From positions 186,001-250,000 of the forward strand of contig JAACJM010000021.1 in assembly GCA_013368315.1 (NCBI GenBank): a stretch of DNA of 64,000 nucleotides. Reading direction: 5' to 3'. Positions 46,208-58,428 of the stretch are shown here, one piece after another. The notes under the pieces were generated by a model. That model was not told where the DNA came from, did no database searches, and saw only the letters and a program-made list of their open reading frames with translations. Positions within the stretch are counted from its first letter, which is position 1; every line of letters starts with the position of its first letter. The translations under genes were made by a program, and so were the position numbers. Source of the DNA: Tetrapyrgos nigripes (lineage: Eukaryota > Basidiomycota > Agaricomycetes > Agaricales > Campanellaceae).

Positions 46208-48287
46208 TTACTTCAAATCCTTCATGTCCTGAACGTTCGCAGAATAGTCCTCCGCATCTTTTTCCTTCTCCAAACTCGGTTCATCAGCCATGGCGGCGGC
46301 CTCTTGTTCCTTCTGCTCCTTGAACACTAGCCGTTGGGGTCTACAAAGAAAAAGAACCAATTCGTCAGAAATACCGAGATTCATAATTTAACAATGATCA
46401 CTCACAGCATCCACTTCACGTCGATATACCTCAGTAAAACAGTCATCATTATGACCAACACCCACAACGCAATGGACGACTGCCATCCAACTCTATAGTG
46501 AGGTGCTTCAACTGCGGGCCAGATGAGAACTTGCGACCAGGAGGAGATGGCATAGTAGAGGGCGATAGCTGTGGTGGTTTGGTTAACGGAGGGAAGCAAT
46601 GGGTGAAAAGGATGACTCACAGACACCGACAACTAACGCTCTCTGTTCAGGATCCTGAGGGATGAGATCGGATATCCAGGCGAAGATAAGAGGAGCGGTC
46701 CCCAGGCAGACGTAGGAAATGAAGTATGACTGTGAGGTTGGTGAGCACACCGAGAAGAAAAGGAGACGAAAGGTGAACAACTTACGAAATACTTTGCTCC
46801 CAATGGTACATTCCATATACTCATGATAATACACGGTATCAACCCAATGACCGCTTGAGCAACAATCAACACCCATCTCGTCCTCAACCAATCACTCAAC
46901 CACGCCCAAATCCACACAAAAGCGACTTGGATCGCTCCTCCACCGATAGGGATAGCGTTGATCATTGACACGTCCCAACGGGGTGTTCCGTCTGGGTTCT
47001 CGAGGGACTTCAAGAATAAGGAGAAGTAGGCATAACCCCAGCTAGCCAGGACAGTTGCGATGTACAGGATAGTGATAAAATATACGACCCAGTTGGAAAA
47101 TGTTCGCTTGGCGGATACCCAGTTGACGGGACTGGGTTCTGTGCGGTTATTGCGGGAAAGACGGTCCATGGCAAGTTGGGCATCGGCTTTGAATATGAAG
47201 AGGATAATAGTTTATAAGTTTACGAGGCAAGATGAAGAAGACAGTCACTCACCCTTGCTAAACCAAAAAGCCATGGGGTTCGGTTTGTTGGGATAATCAG
47301 GGATGCAAACGAATCCAGCAAACGCAAAAACGACGGTGATTATGGCGTTAATTATGAACATCCATCTCCATCCTTAAGAAAAAAAACGTTTAAGGAAATG
47401 AGGACTATAAACACGGGAAAGAAAATCACCTGCCAGTCCTTGAGCGCCATCCAAGCCTTCATGCATTGCAGTTTGTAAAGCATTCGCCATCATACCACCA
47501 ATGGCTTGGCAAGAGTGGTAGAAGCCCATACGTTTCGCGAGTTCGGTTGGGGTGTACCAATGCATAAATAGGGTCTGGAACGCGACAGGAGAATGACAAA
47601 AGAGGCTCCGTAAGAATGGATGCTAACTCGTCATGGCACACGAAGACGTACCATCATCCCAGGCCATGCACTACTCTCTGCCAACCCAATAAACGTCCTC
47701 AAAGCGTAGATTTGTGACGCGTTACTTGACGTGGCCACTAGACCAGTCAGCACACCCCACACGATTTCAAGACCAGGAAGCCAAAGTGACGGCCGAACGT
47801 ACTACACATAAGGGAAAGGACACTGAGTCACAAAAGGAGGAGTGGACAGAATGGTGCTCACAGTCATGATGACTTGAGATGGAATGAGCATTATACAGTA
47901 TCCTATGCTGAAATAGGTACTGAAAAAGTTGAGCTCTGGTTGAAGCACTCAGTCCATGTCGGTTTGAGAAAACAATGACCACGCACCATTGCCGTTCAAA
48001 TTGAGATCCTCTTTCATGCCCGAGACGTAGGCCTGACTGATGTTTTGCTGTTCATGCACGTCAATAAGAGATATACAGTCAGAAGAATCCTAAGAGCAAC
48101 TCACCTGGTCCAAATACTTGATGATCTGAGATATACATCCAAAGGTCATAAGAAAACAATCCAACCGAAAAACCAAAGACCGTTCCTCTTTCGAACGAAC
48201 ATGGCCTTTGGAAGCATCGCCCAGGACTTCCACATCGACCTCAGCTGAAGGCTTCTGGGTCCTGGCTTTGAAGGGCGAAAGAACCAT
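46208..48287 (-). CDS. MFS permease, anion:cation symporter (Dal5/Liz1) type
   Basis: The first exon ends in RLDCFLMTFGCISQIIKYLDQ, and the next has the family hallmark NISQAYVSGMKEDLNL-GNELNFF. Later exons give GLAESSAWPGMM, WYTPTELAKRMGFYHSCQAI and WRWMFIINAIITVVFAFAGF, then a second six-helix half (WVVYFITILYIATVLASWGY; WLSDWLRTRWVLIVAQAVIG; YFISYVCLGTAPLIFAWISD). The C-terminus is hydrophilic and acidic and ends in KDLK; the stop is at 46208-46210. Twelve membrane helices, about 500 residues, about ten exons. Relatives import allantoate, pantothenate, nicotinate or other small anions at the plasma membrane; the substrate here is not predictable. Confidence 0.9.
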
Positions 48288-48733
48288 CTCGCGACTATCA
48301 GCGACCGTTCTGGGTCAGGTCGAAACGGAGCACAAGACCCGGACCAGTATAGGGCGAAGATTGATAAACCGAAAGGGAAGGCCCGCGGCGAAGATGCAGC
48401 TTGGGTCCAACCCTAGGCGCAAGCGAGCGATAAGCATACAAAGATAGGTCATGAGGACAACCTGGGTGTCAATTAGAGCCCAGCTGATGAGAATAAAGAG
48501 TTGATACACCCACCCATATGTGTACGGGGAGACAGGACTGAAGCAGAGAAGACTGGCGTTGCTCAACACGAAAAGAGATGTCCCCCAAAAACGCCGTCCT
48601 GACTCGTCCTGACCGGTCCGGCCATGGCCAGCTGGCAAAATTATATATCCGAAATTCCGGAAATCCGAACGGAACCCGATAATTCTTCATAAAAGCTCTT
48701 CTGCCTCGTTCCTATCGAAGTACCTAATAGCTC
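48288..48733. promoter_or_regulatory. Divergent promoter region (MFS permease / FAD oxidoreductase)
   Basis: The two genes start at 48287 (minus) and 48734 (plus), so both promoters must lie here. A minus-strand frame at 48315-48638 with hydrophobic stretches runs through it but does not splice into the permease. I treat it as chance. Confidence 0.5.
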
Positions 48734-50350
48734 ATGTCTTCAAACAAATCTGGTCCACATCCTCTTGATCCCAACCTTGCTGCTCCCGGTCTTCCGGTTC
48801 CAAAACCGTGTTTATCCTTCTGGCAGCGATCTACGCGACACTCTCCTCTTCTCAATCTCAACTCTCAGCAGTCCCAGGACAACTCCGTTTCTCTACCAGA
48901 ACGCGCAGATGTTATCATTATTGGTAGTGGAATATCCGGTGCCTTGACTGCATATTCTCTCCTTACTTCCCCGAACGCACCTAAATCCGTCGTTATGCTC
49001 GAAGCTCGCGAAGCTTGTTCTGGAGCCTCAGGAAGAAATGCAGGGCACTGTCGACCCGATGCCTTCCGTGGCTTTACCGCGTTTTCTAAGATTCACGGTG
49101 AGGAGCAAGCTGATGCGATTTTGAAACATGAGAAGAAAGTGTTAAAGTTGGTAGACGAGTTTATCAAGGAGAACGACGTACAGTGTGACTGGAGTCTGAG
49201 CAAGACGTTTGATGTGGTCATGGGAGAGGAGTTTAAGGAATACGTGAAGACGAGTTATGAGAGATATGCAGGGTATTTAAAGAAGGATGTCGAAGGTGTC
49301 AAGATTTTGGGTGAGAAGGACACGAAAGAGGTCAGCACCTCGATCATCTGCATAACTAGACGCTAGTACTCACTTCTCCCTTCCACAGCAAACTCGCGTT
49401 TCATCTGCCCTGGGCGGCTACGAATGGCGGGCAGCAAGCTGCCATCCAGCCAAGCTCGGACAAGCACTCCTTACCATGTCCATCACCAAAGGTCTCCAAC
49501 TATACACTCATTGTCCTGTCATATCAGTTGCACCCTCTTCGTCAGACCCTTCTTCAAGCCCGTCATGGATAGTCCACACCCCATCCTCCCAAATAACCTC
49601 CCCGATCATCATCCACGCTACAAACGCACACGCCGCCACCCTGATTCCCTCTTTACAAGGCAAAATCGTCCCAGTACGCGCTCAGGCGCATCGTGTCATT
49701 CCAACACCTGAGTTTTGTGGAGATAGGATGTTGACGCACACTTATTCGTTGAGATTTACATTGGGGCATTTCTACTCGTTGATCCAGAGGAAAGCAGATG
49801 GTGAGTGTCAATAATAGTCGTACTTACCTGGGTTGTTGACCTTACTTTTCGTTCAAACTCTAGGTGCTTTCATTCTCGGAACCTCTCGCGGAATCCCTTC
49901 CATCTCCGAAGCCACCAAGAAAGAAATCTTCGGAGCAAAGAACGACACGACATATTCAGACGAAATCAAAGACGATGCTCTAGCCAGATTTTCGGAAATC
50001 TTCGGCGTGAAACCTGAAGCAATGGGAGAAGGACATGAGTATGGCTGGACAGGTATTCTGGGTGTGGTAAGTCCAAGTCTACTTCCTTGACTTGTGTATC
50101 GTTCGTGACGTTGCTTTGGGTATAATAGACTCCCGACTCTGTCCCTTTCATCGGTCCAATTCCTGACTCACCCGGCCAATTCGTCATCGCAGGATTCAAC
50201 GGACACGGAATGGCCAGGATATTTGGGTGTGCACCTGGATTAGCTAATTTGATTCTAGGCGAGGTGAAGAGCTGGGAGGAAACTGGTATGCCGAAATGTT
50301 TTCAGATTACGGAGGAGAGACTGGCGAAGATGGCGCAGGCAAAGTCCTAG
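48734..50350 (+). CDS. FAD-dependent oxidoreductase, DAO family
   Basis: The N-terminal 55 residues are Pro/Ser-rich, then ADVIIIGSGISGALTAYSLL gives the Rossmann dinucleotide-binding fold, with a downstream acidic residue (VVMLEARE). CSGASGRNAGHCRPD is the usual DAO-family active-site stretch. Later exons give GGYEWRAASCHPAKLGQAL, VPVRAQAHRVIPTP and the C-terminal FAD-closing motif PDSVPFIGPIPDSPGQFVIAGFNGHGM (split in the sequence by an intron near 50070-50130). The stop is TAG at 50348-50350. About 480 residues. It probably oxidises a secondary or D-amino acid or amine; the substrate is unknown. No signal peptide is evident. Confidence 0.88.
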
Positions 50351-50537
50351 ATAGACGTCGGAACTGTAGAAGTAGAGACCGAGATTTCGTTGTACACTTA
50401 CTTACAACGGTGTGTATTTTGATGTGTACTTCAATGATTTCTCTGCACCCAGTCGTTGTTCATAAAGCGCATCCTATAATTCATCATAAAGGCACTCGTA
50501 GTTAAACAAAGATCAAAAAAGCAACTTGAGCCTGGGA

Positions 50538-52431
50538 CTATATCCGAGTATCGTTGGAATGCCCATATTGCAGATTCTCCAACATCTCCTTCGCCAAGCT
50601 TAATTCCCTCTCCAGATACCTTATTCTCTCCTCCTTCTCACCCACTGTCGCACTAACCCTGGCCTTTAACCCGTTAATCAATGGCAGCAACTTTACCGCC
50701 GCTGCCCACTTTTCCTTCATTCCAAGCTCCTTCAGCTTCTCAAACCTATCCTCCGGGTCATACTGCAAGCTGCACTTTGGTCCACAAATCAGACTAATAT
50801 GCATCGTAAAAGCATACTCGTCGACGAGTTCTGAAAGACCTACACCGAGATTCCGAAGAATTGGCGAGGGGGTGTATGACTTGGATGGGGTAAAAGGAAT
50901 GGTAGCGTCGATACAGAGATGGATCTCTTCAATACGAGGACAATGGTCCACGAATAGGAAATAACCTTTGATGCTAGGTTTTGCGAAATTTTTCCCTACA
51001 CGACGTGCCGGATATGATCCCAGCTGGACATATTCGAGGTTTGGCCAAGCCAGAGCCACTCTCTCGATATCATCATCTGTGATTTCGAGTCCGTAGGGAT
51101 GTCTCAAGCCAAACTCGATCATTTCACTGCAGACTAGGATATCCTGCATATCCTCGAACGAAACCACGTCCTTGGACATCAAAACAGGAAGATCAGGAGA
51201 ATCGTTCACCTGATCCTCGATTAGTTTGTTGGAAATGCCCTGGTCGTAGGAGAGCTTGAAATGCGTCATCCTTCTACAGGTTTGGGAAAGGGCTTTGCAA
51301 AGGTCTCGGACCGCATTGGGCGTCTCGGTCACAGTCGAGAATAAGTAGATATCTCGCAAGTGCATGAGGTTACCCAAGCTGCGAAATCGAAAGAATCCCA
51401 AAACAGCATTGAGGGATATACAATGGAAAACGATTTCCGCCAACTCGGAAGGGAAATCGAAGCTGGCACTCTCGCCCCAAGAGTCCATGTATGATCCGAG
51501 GTCCGAGACGGCTATGGTCTCTTCGCTATTCTTCGAATCCACCAGAGAAGCGTCGAACTTCATGCTTTTGAGGTTCACGAGGTCGAGGATACAGGGGAGG
51601 ATTTTAGACGTTTGCTCGAAGGCTGGAAGCGAAAGAGATTTGAGGTGTGGGAGGCTTTTGATGAGGTTTATGAGGGGTTCGAGATATTTCGCGTAGGGGT
51701 ACATGTCGATCTTGAGAAGAGTGAGAAAAGGCATTCTGGAGCGAATGGCTTCGCACAGGTCGTCCAACCGGATTCCAGACTGTAAGTTATCATCAATGAT
51801 TGTACATTTGCGTACACCTTCATGCATGAAAATGAGGATATCATCGAACCCTTTCTCGGTTCCATTCCACTGTATGACTTGAAGGTTTGGAAGAAGAGGC
51901 CGCAATGGTCGGATCCGGAGAACAACGTTGAGAAGAGAGCTGATCTCATAGTTGTTTGAGCCGTTATGGCGCAGAATGCGAACCCGTGAGCAGTATTTCG
52001 TCTCAAACCTGGACCAGGATTTCGTATTGGGTTGAGGATTGAATTCCTAAATGATTTGGCGTTGACGGAAGCCCCACTCAGTTAGTGCGAATCACATCAA
52101 GGAGAATGAATTCTTCTCACATATTTCTTCTGACTCTTCTTCTTCAGCGGAGATAGGGCATTGAGAAGGAGCCGCAAGTCATCTATCTCAACCCATATAA
52201 CGTCCAGCGCAACTTCGGACCAGCTCTGGTTCATCAGAGCACATCTAACTTGGTCTTCTCGTCCCAGGTTTTCGATAATGATGCGTAAAAGTTCAGGAAG
52301 CTCGAAAAGTGGATGAGGCTTGGGTGTATGCTCTTCATCTACTGGAGAAGCGGCGCTTGCGTTTGGAACTGCTTCGGGCCTGTATGTAGTGAGCGATGCG
52401 TTGTAAAGGAAACTTGAAGGCAGACTTACAT
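50538..52431 (-). CDS. F-box protein with leucine-rich C-terminus
   Basis: Exon 2 (from 52379) encodes a Pro/Ala/Ser N-terminus and an F-box: LFELPELLRIIIENLGREDQ, VRCALMNQSWSEVALDVIW. A third exon (about 52047-50538) holds EFNPQPNTKSWSRFETKY and a long region of irregular leucine-rich repeats, ending in a short coiled coil (EKEERIRYLERELSLAKEM). The best start is an AT just before a GTAAGT donor at 52430-52431; splicing at 52380-52429 completes the ATG with a G, so the start codon itself would be interrupted by the intron. Such proteins are SCF ubiquitin-ligase adaptors, and agaricomycetes have many. The target is unknown. It converges with the FAD gene, 187 bp apart. Confidence 0.82.
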
Positions 52432-53189
52432 CGTTGTAGACACGTTAAACACACCTTGTCTCGAGCTCGGAAGGCAACGAGGTAATTATAGAGAATAAAG
52501 CCAGCGTGACTTCTTTGATATGGGAAAGAAAAGTCAAGTCCGAGTGGACCTGTAATTGGCAAAAGGGTGAAGTGGAGTCGTTTCTAGTTGGATAAAATGA
52601 GTTTATGACATGCCAAATGAGAGGTTTCAGACCTTCCGGAGTACGGTGAAGACACGCTGGGTGGATATGAAGGTGCTGAGCTCAGTTTGAGGACAAACTG
52701 CCGCCTTACAGTGACTGTAGTTGTCAAGGTACGCGTGCTGTTCTTCCCATCCAACAGGCTACAGCACGTCATCGTATTCGGATCTTATCTTATCTGGCAA
52801 GACTCTGGCGAGAACCAGGCGGAGTTTGAATATCCAGGATTTACCAGCGGAGTAGAACAGAGTTTGGAGCCGAGCCTAGGATTAGTGTACAAGCTTGCAC
52901 ACCATGTAGCCCACTTGCCTTCAGGCAGTACAACTCTAAAGGTCTTTTTTATCTGCACAGTCCACTTGCAGGCCTCATAGCAGAGTCGCCCGTTACAATA
53001 TTCTGCTTTCACTTCCCCGAAAGCGGTCTTCCTCGTTTTTATCGGTATATTCGAACTGTCTGCTGTCTCCTTCCATTTTCCTTCTGACCATTCGGTCTCT
53101 GGTCTTGTGGCTCGTATAACTTACTGATAATTCTTTGCAATGCTTGAGACGCTCAGAAGTCGTCGGATTACAGTCTTGAAGCAAGGCCG
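52432..53189. other. Intergenic, no gene supported
   Basis: Several overlapping frames (52584-52772, 52687-52980, 52785-53012) show no domain. It includes the promoter of the F-box gene. Confidence 0.4.
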
Positions 53190-55016
53190 ATGATGATTAA
53201 CATCATTGGTGCCCTCTACGCAGCATCTTCACTCGGTGGGCCGGTGATAGTGGGGCATTTTCAAGTATCCAGTTCAGCTATCGCCTCTTCACTTTCATTG
53301 AACATGCAGACCATGTCACTTGGAGGTAATATCGTATATCTTCCTTATGTTATGGAAAGTTCAATGAAGTTGGGTTATTCAGATGGTGCTTCTGTAAGTT
53401 GTTCGTCTATGATTCCTTCCTTCAGAAGTCACAGACAACAACCTTCCGGTGAGTAACTCTGACGTTGATCTAAGCATAATCATGCATAGTAGCCGAGACA
53501 TTTTCACCTGCAGTGATTGACGGTTTTGCTTTCCTGATGATCCTGGCCTTTCTTCTACGATTTCCAGCCATGGAAAAAAGCGAGTGAGTCGGTTCTCTTA
53601 GTATCCTGGTTTCATCTAGAATTGATCGCAGCGCTGTTGAGCTTCGGCTTTGTCACTTTCCTGATGATCTCTCTGCAGTGAGGTGGAAATGAGAAACTCT
53701 GGAATTATCCTGTCGTCGTCGCTTTCCTTGTTCTTATAAGTTCTCACGGTTTTCAACGATTGCGACTGATCATCGATTCTCTTATTGCTAGTCGGCAATC
53801 CTTATCATTGCGCTTTTGGCCTGGGAGCACTGAATAGGGGATCGCGTTTTGATTCCGGTTGACATGGTAGGAAAGATGTCTTCGCGTCGTCGTTTTCCAC
53901 TATAAGTTGTTACAAGTCGAGTCGATTTATGCTGAACCGCTGCTTCAGCTTTTTGGACATCTTTTCTTCGTTATATTTAATGTGAGTGAAGTCTTAAAAT
54001 GCAGGTAACGGAAATTATAATCATGATGGCAACTCTGAGTATTATTTGGTACGTCGTACAATTCTCAATTGCTCAGTGCCTGCTCGGCCTATTCTCTATC
54101 AAGTGAGAGATCACTCCGCCACACGTTCCGGAGTTGACATTATACTATTTATGAATGTAAGTGGCTCAAAACGATGCATGATCGATCCTGCTTAGTATTC
54201 TTGACAGCTCTGGAGTCGTTGCTGCGGTTTTTTCTGACATAAGTTGGCTCAACCCTCAGGACATTGACACACGCTTTCTAGCCTCGATGGTTGCAGGAGG
54301 AGTCGCCTTTGTGAGTTCTGACCGTCGCTCGATGTTTTTCGTTCCAACTTTGCACAGCATTTCTTAGAAAACTGGCTGGGTCTTTCCTCGGTTTTGCACC
54401 CCTACTAGCAGCAATTGGATTTGGAACATTCTTTCAGGTCTCCCAAAGGCTAAAGCACGAGTTCATCTCGCATCACTGACTTACAAATTCCTGTGGGAGG
54501 TCTTGGATGTGTTACAGCTACCAGTGTCACTTTGGCCGCAGGTCCTCCATGCGTATTTTTGAACTTTCTGGTTCGCAGATTGTTGTCACCCAAGTAGAGT
54601 ACGTCGACGAGAAATACCAGGTTCCCCAAGTGACGGCCCTTGCGCGACGTTTATCCAGTTGATTGGCAGTTCAGGCAGTCTTGCGTGAGTTTCACTAACT
54701 GGATCGCATGGTCCGATATGCTTACAATTGAAATTGACTCTGAATCAACAGAATCGCAGGCGCCATCTTTGCAGCTATCCTTCAGTGAACTCGCTTAAAA
54801 CGAGTCTTTCACGTAACCAACTCAGCGCCGTTCGATCTAGTGTGGAGGCCAATATTCTCTCTACTGGACCCGCAAAAAGCTGAGGTTTCTGGAGCTTATG
54901 TCGGTACCATTCATCGTGTATGGTTGATAGGTGTCCCATCTAGTGTCATGGCGTCATTGGTGGCTCTTGCGGTTACTCGTCAGCGTATTAGGACTGTGGA
55001 CTCTACGGAGCAAGTA
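53190..55016 (+). pseudogene. Broken MFS drug-transporter (DHA type) pseudogene
   Basis: Fragments of a 14-helix MFS drug transporter can be followed in order but in shifting frames: YAASSLGGPVIVG; LIAALLSFGFVTFLMISLQ, then a TGA at 53679-53681 exactly where the family has Trp, then GGNEKLWNYPVVVAFLV; RDHSATRSGVDI near 54110; FAPLLAAIGFGTFFQV near 54390; VPQVTALA near 54620; IAGAIFAAILQ followed by a TGA at 54786-54788; and a last open piece (YVGTIHRVWLIGVPSSVMAS) near 54900-55000. At least two stops and several frame changes make a functional product unlikely. Splice-like GTGAGT borders survive between fragments. Confidence 0.8.
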
Positions 55017-55306
55017 AGTGCAACAGTGAGTGTAGGATGGACAAATAGGCTTCCAACGTTAGACGTAGTACATGCTCATACAACGACTATAATACAATTA
55101 CAAAGATTTTCCTGTCCAACTTCTTGTCAAAACAGAGTAGCGTAGCTTAGGTTTATCTTACACATAGTCCATATTACCAGCAGGGACTGCGTATTCCCAG
55201 TCAGCCCATCAATTACTTCCAGTAGAGAAAAAATTTCCTCGCCCTTCTCGCGCTAAACACCACGACGCACGTCACGAGCTGGGCTCAGGATCCAGATCCA
55301 TACTCT
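55017..55306. other. Intergenic between pseudogene and GPHR gene
   Basis: No feature recognised; a polyadenylation region for the GPHR gene is expected here. Confidence 0.4.
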
Positions 55307-57354
55307 TCAATCTCTCAACCTCCTCCTAAACCACAACACACTCGCTGTCACCACCGCAGCACAAAGAAAAGACCAATCGAAAAGTCTTCCAAACACCTCA
55401 AACGGCGGGATGGTCGAAAACAGATTCGTTTCTGCGCCCTGGCAATTCCCACTATCTGGGCCGCACTGTCCATTGATATCAGGATTGCTGTTCGTTTCCG
55501 TCTCTGGAGCATTGGGGTTGGAAGAGGAAGAATTCGAGCCATTTGGAACGAAAGGTAGAGTAGGCGGGAAGAGGTTACGCATCTGGACGATGGTGGAGAG
55601 GAGGTAGATTCCCTGAAGAGTATTTTAGTGTCAAAATTTGACATAGTACATCAAGAAAAGAGTCACTCTCACCATCAACTGAGCCAAAATCAACAACATC
55701 AACGACGCTCCCAAATTCTTACTCGTTACTCTCAAAACCCTTCCTACACCTCTCAAAACCATCCTAATACTGCTCAACACGATCGCCCCAACGAGCACTA
55801 GACTGACTTGTCTCGCAATCCTTGCCAGTTCATCCAAATCGACATTGGCAGAAACCAGCGAGAGGACATCAGCGAGGAATTTGGTTATGAGGTCAGGGTA
55901 GTTGATGCCAGTGGACGAGGATTCTTGGGATGGACGTGTAAAGAGAGATCTAGGGATGAGGATGTTGACGATGGACTAGAGAAGGTTGAGATATCAGAAT
56001 CCAAGGACGTTTGTATAGGTCAAAGCATACTCACACTCAACACCCGAATCGCACAATACAGCGCAAAAATCCTTCCACCAAAATTCCAGAGCTTGCCTCT
56101 GACCGTATGTCCAAACCTCGCTTCTGCCCTTCTCATCACCAAATCTTCCAAGTTGAGCGTCATTTGGTACTCCAAAGCCTCCAAGCCCTTCATTTCCTGA
56201 GCATAGTCATCGCCCCCTCGGAGGTTTGGAACCATTCTTGCGTACCAAGACGCGGAGGCATCAGATGAGTCATTACCGGCTCGTCGTTTGGCTTCTTCTC
56301 GTTTCTGTCTGAGATCGTCTCGGACGCGTTCTAGAGCACGCTCAGCGGTTTCGATAGTTCGGTCTGTTACTTCGACTTCGTCTCTGAAGGTGAGAGTCAG
56401 CGAAATATAGATAATACCAAGAAAAAAATGGTATTACCTATTCAGAGGTACCCATTTCCAGGAATTATTGACGGCACCAATACCTGATAGGATACCGAGG
56501 ATGATTGTCCCAACGAACACAAGTCGCGCAAGAGACGCCGTTAGAAAGCTGATGTGACTACCCGCGGCGGCGAGACCGGGAGGTAAAGGAATGCGAGACA
56601 ATGCCCCGAGATAAAGAAGTACAGGGATGAGAGTGATAACAGCACGGATAGGCGTCAAGGTCCTGATTCCTCCCCTGTTTGGAGTAGCACTAGGTGTAGT
56701 AGTCGGTAAAGTAGATGGTACCGAAGGTAAAGATGAAGACGCGACTACCAGCACCAAGCTGAGTAGCAGAGGAATGAGGACTAGGAGAGCCGTCAAGAGC
56801 AGGAATAGAGAGAAGTTCCAGTTGTATAGACGAGTTCTGTAAAACATGAGCAAGGGTGTATGAGCATGGCACACGACATGAGACATACCCAGTGTCAAAT
56901 ACTCCCAGAGCTTGACATATCAGCAGAACGAACAACATGCAGCTTTCAGAGAAGCACATTGCAAAGACTGCTCTAGATATCGATGAATGAGTCGGATGCT
57001 TCGCTCTCTTTCCTGCTATTCCGAATCCTAATATCCTTCCCAGACCTTTACGATTGCTCTTGCTATGGGTCGAGGGTGTCGGCAACGAGCCGATGCTGCC
57101 TAACTGGATCTCATCTACGTCTTCGGACGGAGGGCTTGGAGCTGAAGAAGAATGATCGGATTGGGCTTCAACAGATAAATGCTGCAAGTCAGAGTATAGT
57201 GACCGTAGGAGGTATTTTCGACACGAAAAGAAGAGAACAAATCTGTCGGAACGATAGTATCTTGGTCGTCACTCATTGCTCATTATATAGACCCAAAGAT
57301 TGGGAAAACGTACCTCAGTCCAAGGAGAATACTACTCTCTACCAAGACCGCCAT
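55307..57354 (-). CDS. Golgi pH regulator (GPHR / ABA_GPCR family)
   Basis: The start at 57354 (MAVLVESSILLGL) splices at 57313 into FVLFFSCRKYLLRSLYSDLQ, the expected N-terminal membrane segment. A hydrophilic Ser-rich loop follows, then LYNWNFSLFLLLTALLVLIPLLL and more helices. The central domain has a charged coiled stretch (TIETAERALERVRDDLRQK) and the family core LEALEYQMTLNLEDLVMRRAEARFGHTVRGKLWNFGGRIFALYC (broken here only by its length: about 56200-56045). The C-terminal helices (VSLVLVGAIVLSSIRMVLRG; LILAQLM-GIYLLSTI) end at 55307. About 560 residues, eight or so helices. It acts as a Golgi or ER anion channel or pH regulator in relatives. Confidence 0.85.
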
Positions 57355-57727
57355 GTTGCAAATACTTCTTCAGTTGGTTGCGCGAGATGTCTTTCTCTCT
57401 TGGTCCTAGCCAGATATAAGGATAGATTGAGAAACTAGAGATTATGAGACGAGTAGGATACACATAAAGACGTGGAACGAGACAACTAGCAACGGCACCG
57501 CTATTAGCGCCGCTATGGTCATTGGTCACTGCCAGTGGCTGTGCGCTCGTCATTTTTTGGTCGGTAATTTTACAAATGTACAGACAGATATAATACAGGC
57601 AGATATAAGTAAAGTACTTAGTAGTTGAGATGAAAACAAGCTTGCATAAAAGTTTAGAAAGGCAGGTAAAACGTTATCCAAACGAGAGGTGAGGTGCTTC
57701 GCAACTTGACTCAAGCATCCGCGTATG
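57355..57727. promoter_or_regulatory. Upstream region of GPHR, downstream of HsbA-like gene
   Basis: A minus-strand frame (57553-57332) overlaps the GPHR start but does not splice into the family N-terminus, so I leave it as promoter and 5' untranslated sequence. Confidence 0.5.
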
Positions 57728-58428
57728 TCAATTGTGCTTGACCACAGACAGAACCAACCGGATCCCCAGAGACTGAACCTTGGTCTTAAGGTCATCCTAG
57801 AGTAGCTTAGATGAGAATGATAGCCAAAAAATAGTCCTTGCACCAACTCACCGGCATCGCATTAATCAAAGCACTTTGCAGGGACCTCGCGGCGGGACAA
57901 AGTTGTCCGAGGTCTTGCTTGAGAAGAGCAGATACACTTCCGGCAGAAATGGCATCAAGAGCGTTCTTCTTGGAGACGATAGCAGTCAATGCGTCGAGGA
58001 AGATAGGCTGTATGTCAACGAGTATGTCAATGATGGCTTGGCCGTCAACTTCCGAGATGTCGGTAGTGGTCTGGAGAAAAGCAAAGATTTTCAGCCTCAG
58101 CATGAGCATGAAAAGCTAAGAAAACTCACCAGGACATCCTTCGTCGCAGTGTTAAGCGAGATAACCAGACTTTGGGCAGAGGAATGAATAGCCTACAAGA
58201 TATAGTGTTAGTTGGCTTCGGGAGTAGTTTCCTTGCAATACATACCAGAGCTTGAACCAAGTTACCTCCAGAGTTGGGTAAAGCATTGATGTTATTGTCG
58301 AAGGTGGTTGCTTGAGAACCGACATTCGTTAGATCGGTCTCGACCTGAGCGACAGTCCTTTGGTCAAGTGGAGATGCAGTGACGAGAGCAAAAGCAGCGA
58401 GAGCCAAGAGCAAGTTCATCGTCTGCAT
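57728..58428 (-). CDS. HsbA-like secreted surface-binding protein
   Basis: The start (58428, or Met at 58419) gives a signal peptide (NLLLALAAFALVTASPL). The mature part has the HsbA pattern: TVAQVETDLTNVGSQATTFD, NNINALPNSGGN, then AIHSSAQSLVISLNTATKDV, a DVDGQAIIDIL-type helix (seen here as EVDGQAIIDILVDIQPIFLD) and IVSKKNALDAISAGSVSALL. The last exon (DDLKTKVQSLGI) ends in TGA at 57728-57730. Four exons, about 180 residues. HsbA proteins adsorb to hydrophobic surfaces and can recruit hydrolases; the yeast-like relatives are cell-wall galactomannoproteins. Confidence 0.82.

Noticed and set aside
48315..48690. Minus-strand hydrophobic frames upstream of the MFS permease
   Set aside because: They do not connect to the permease frame and lie in the divergent promoter; no family was recognised.
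57332..57553. Upstream frame as the N-terminus of the GPHR protein
   Set aside because: It does not splice into the family start. The ATG at 57354 joins in phase to FVLFFSCRKYLL, which fits the family.
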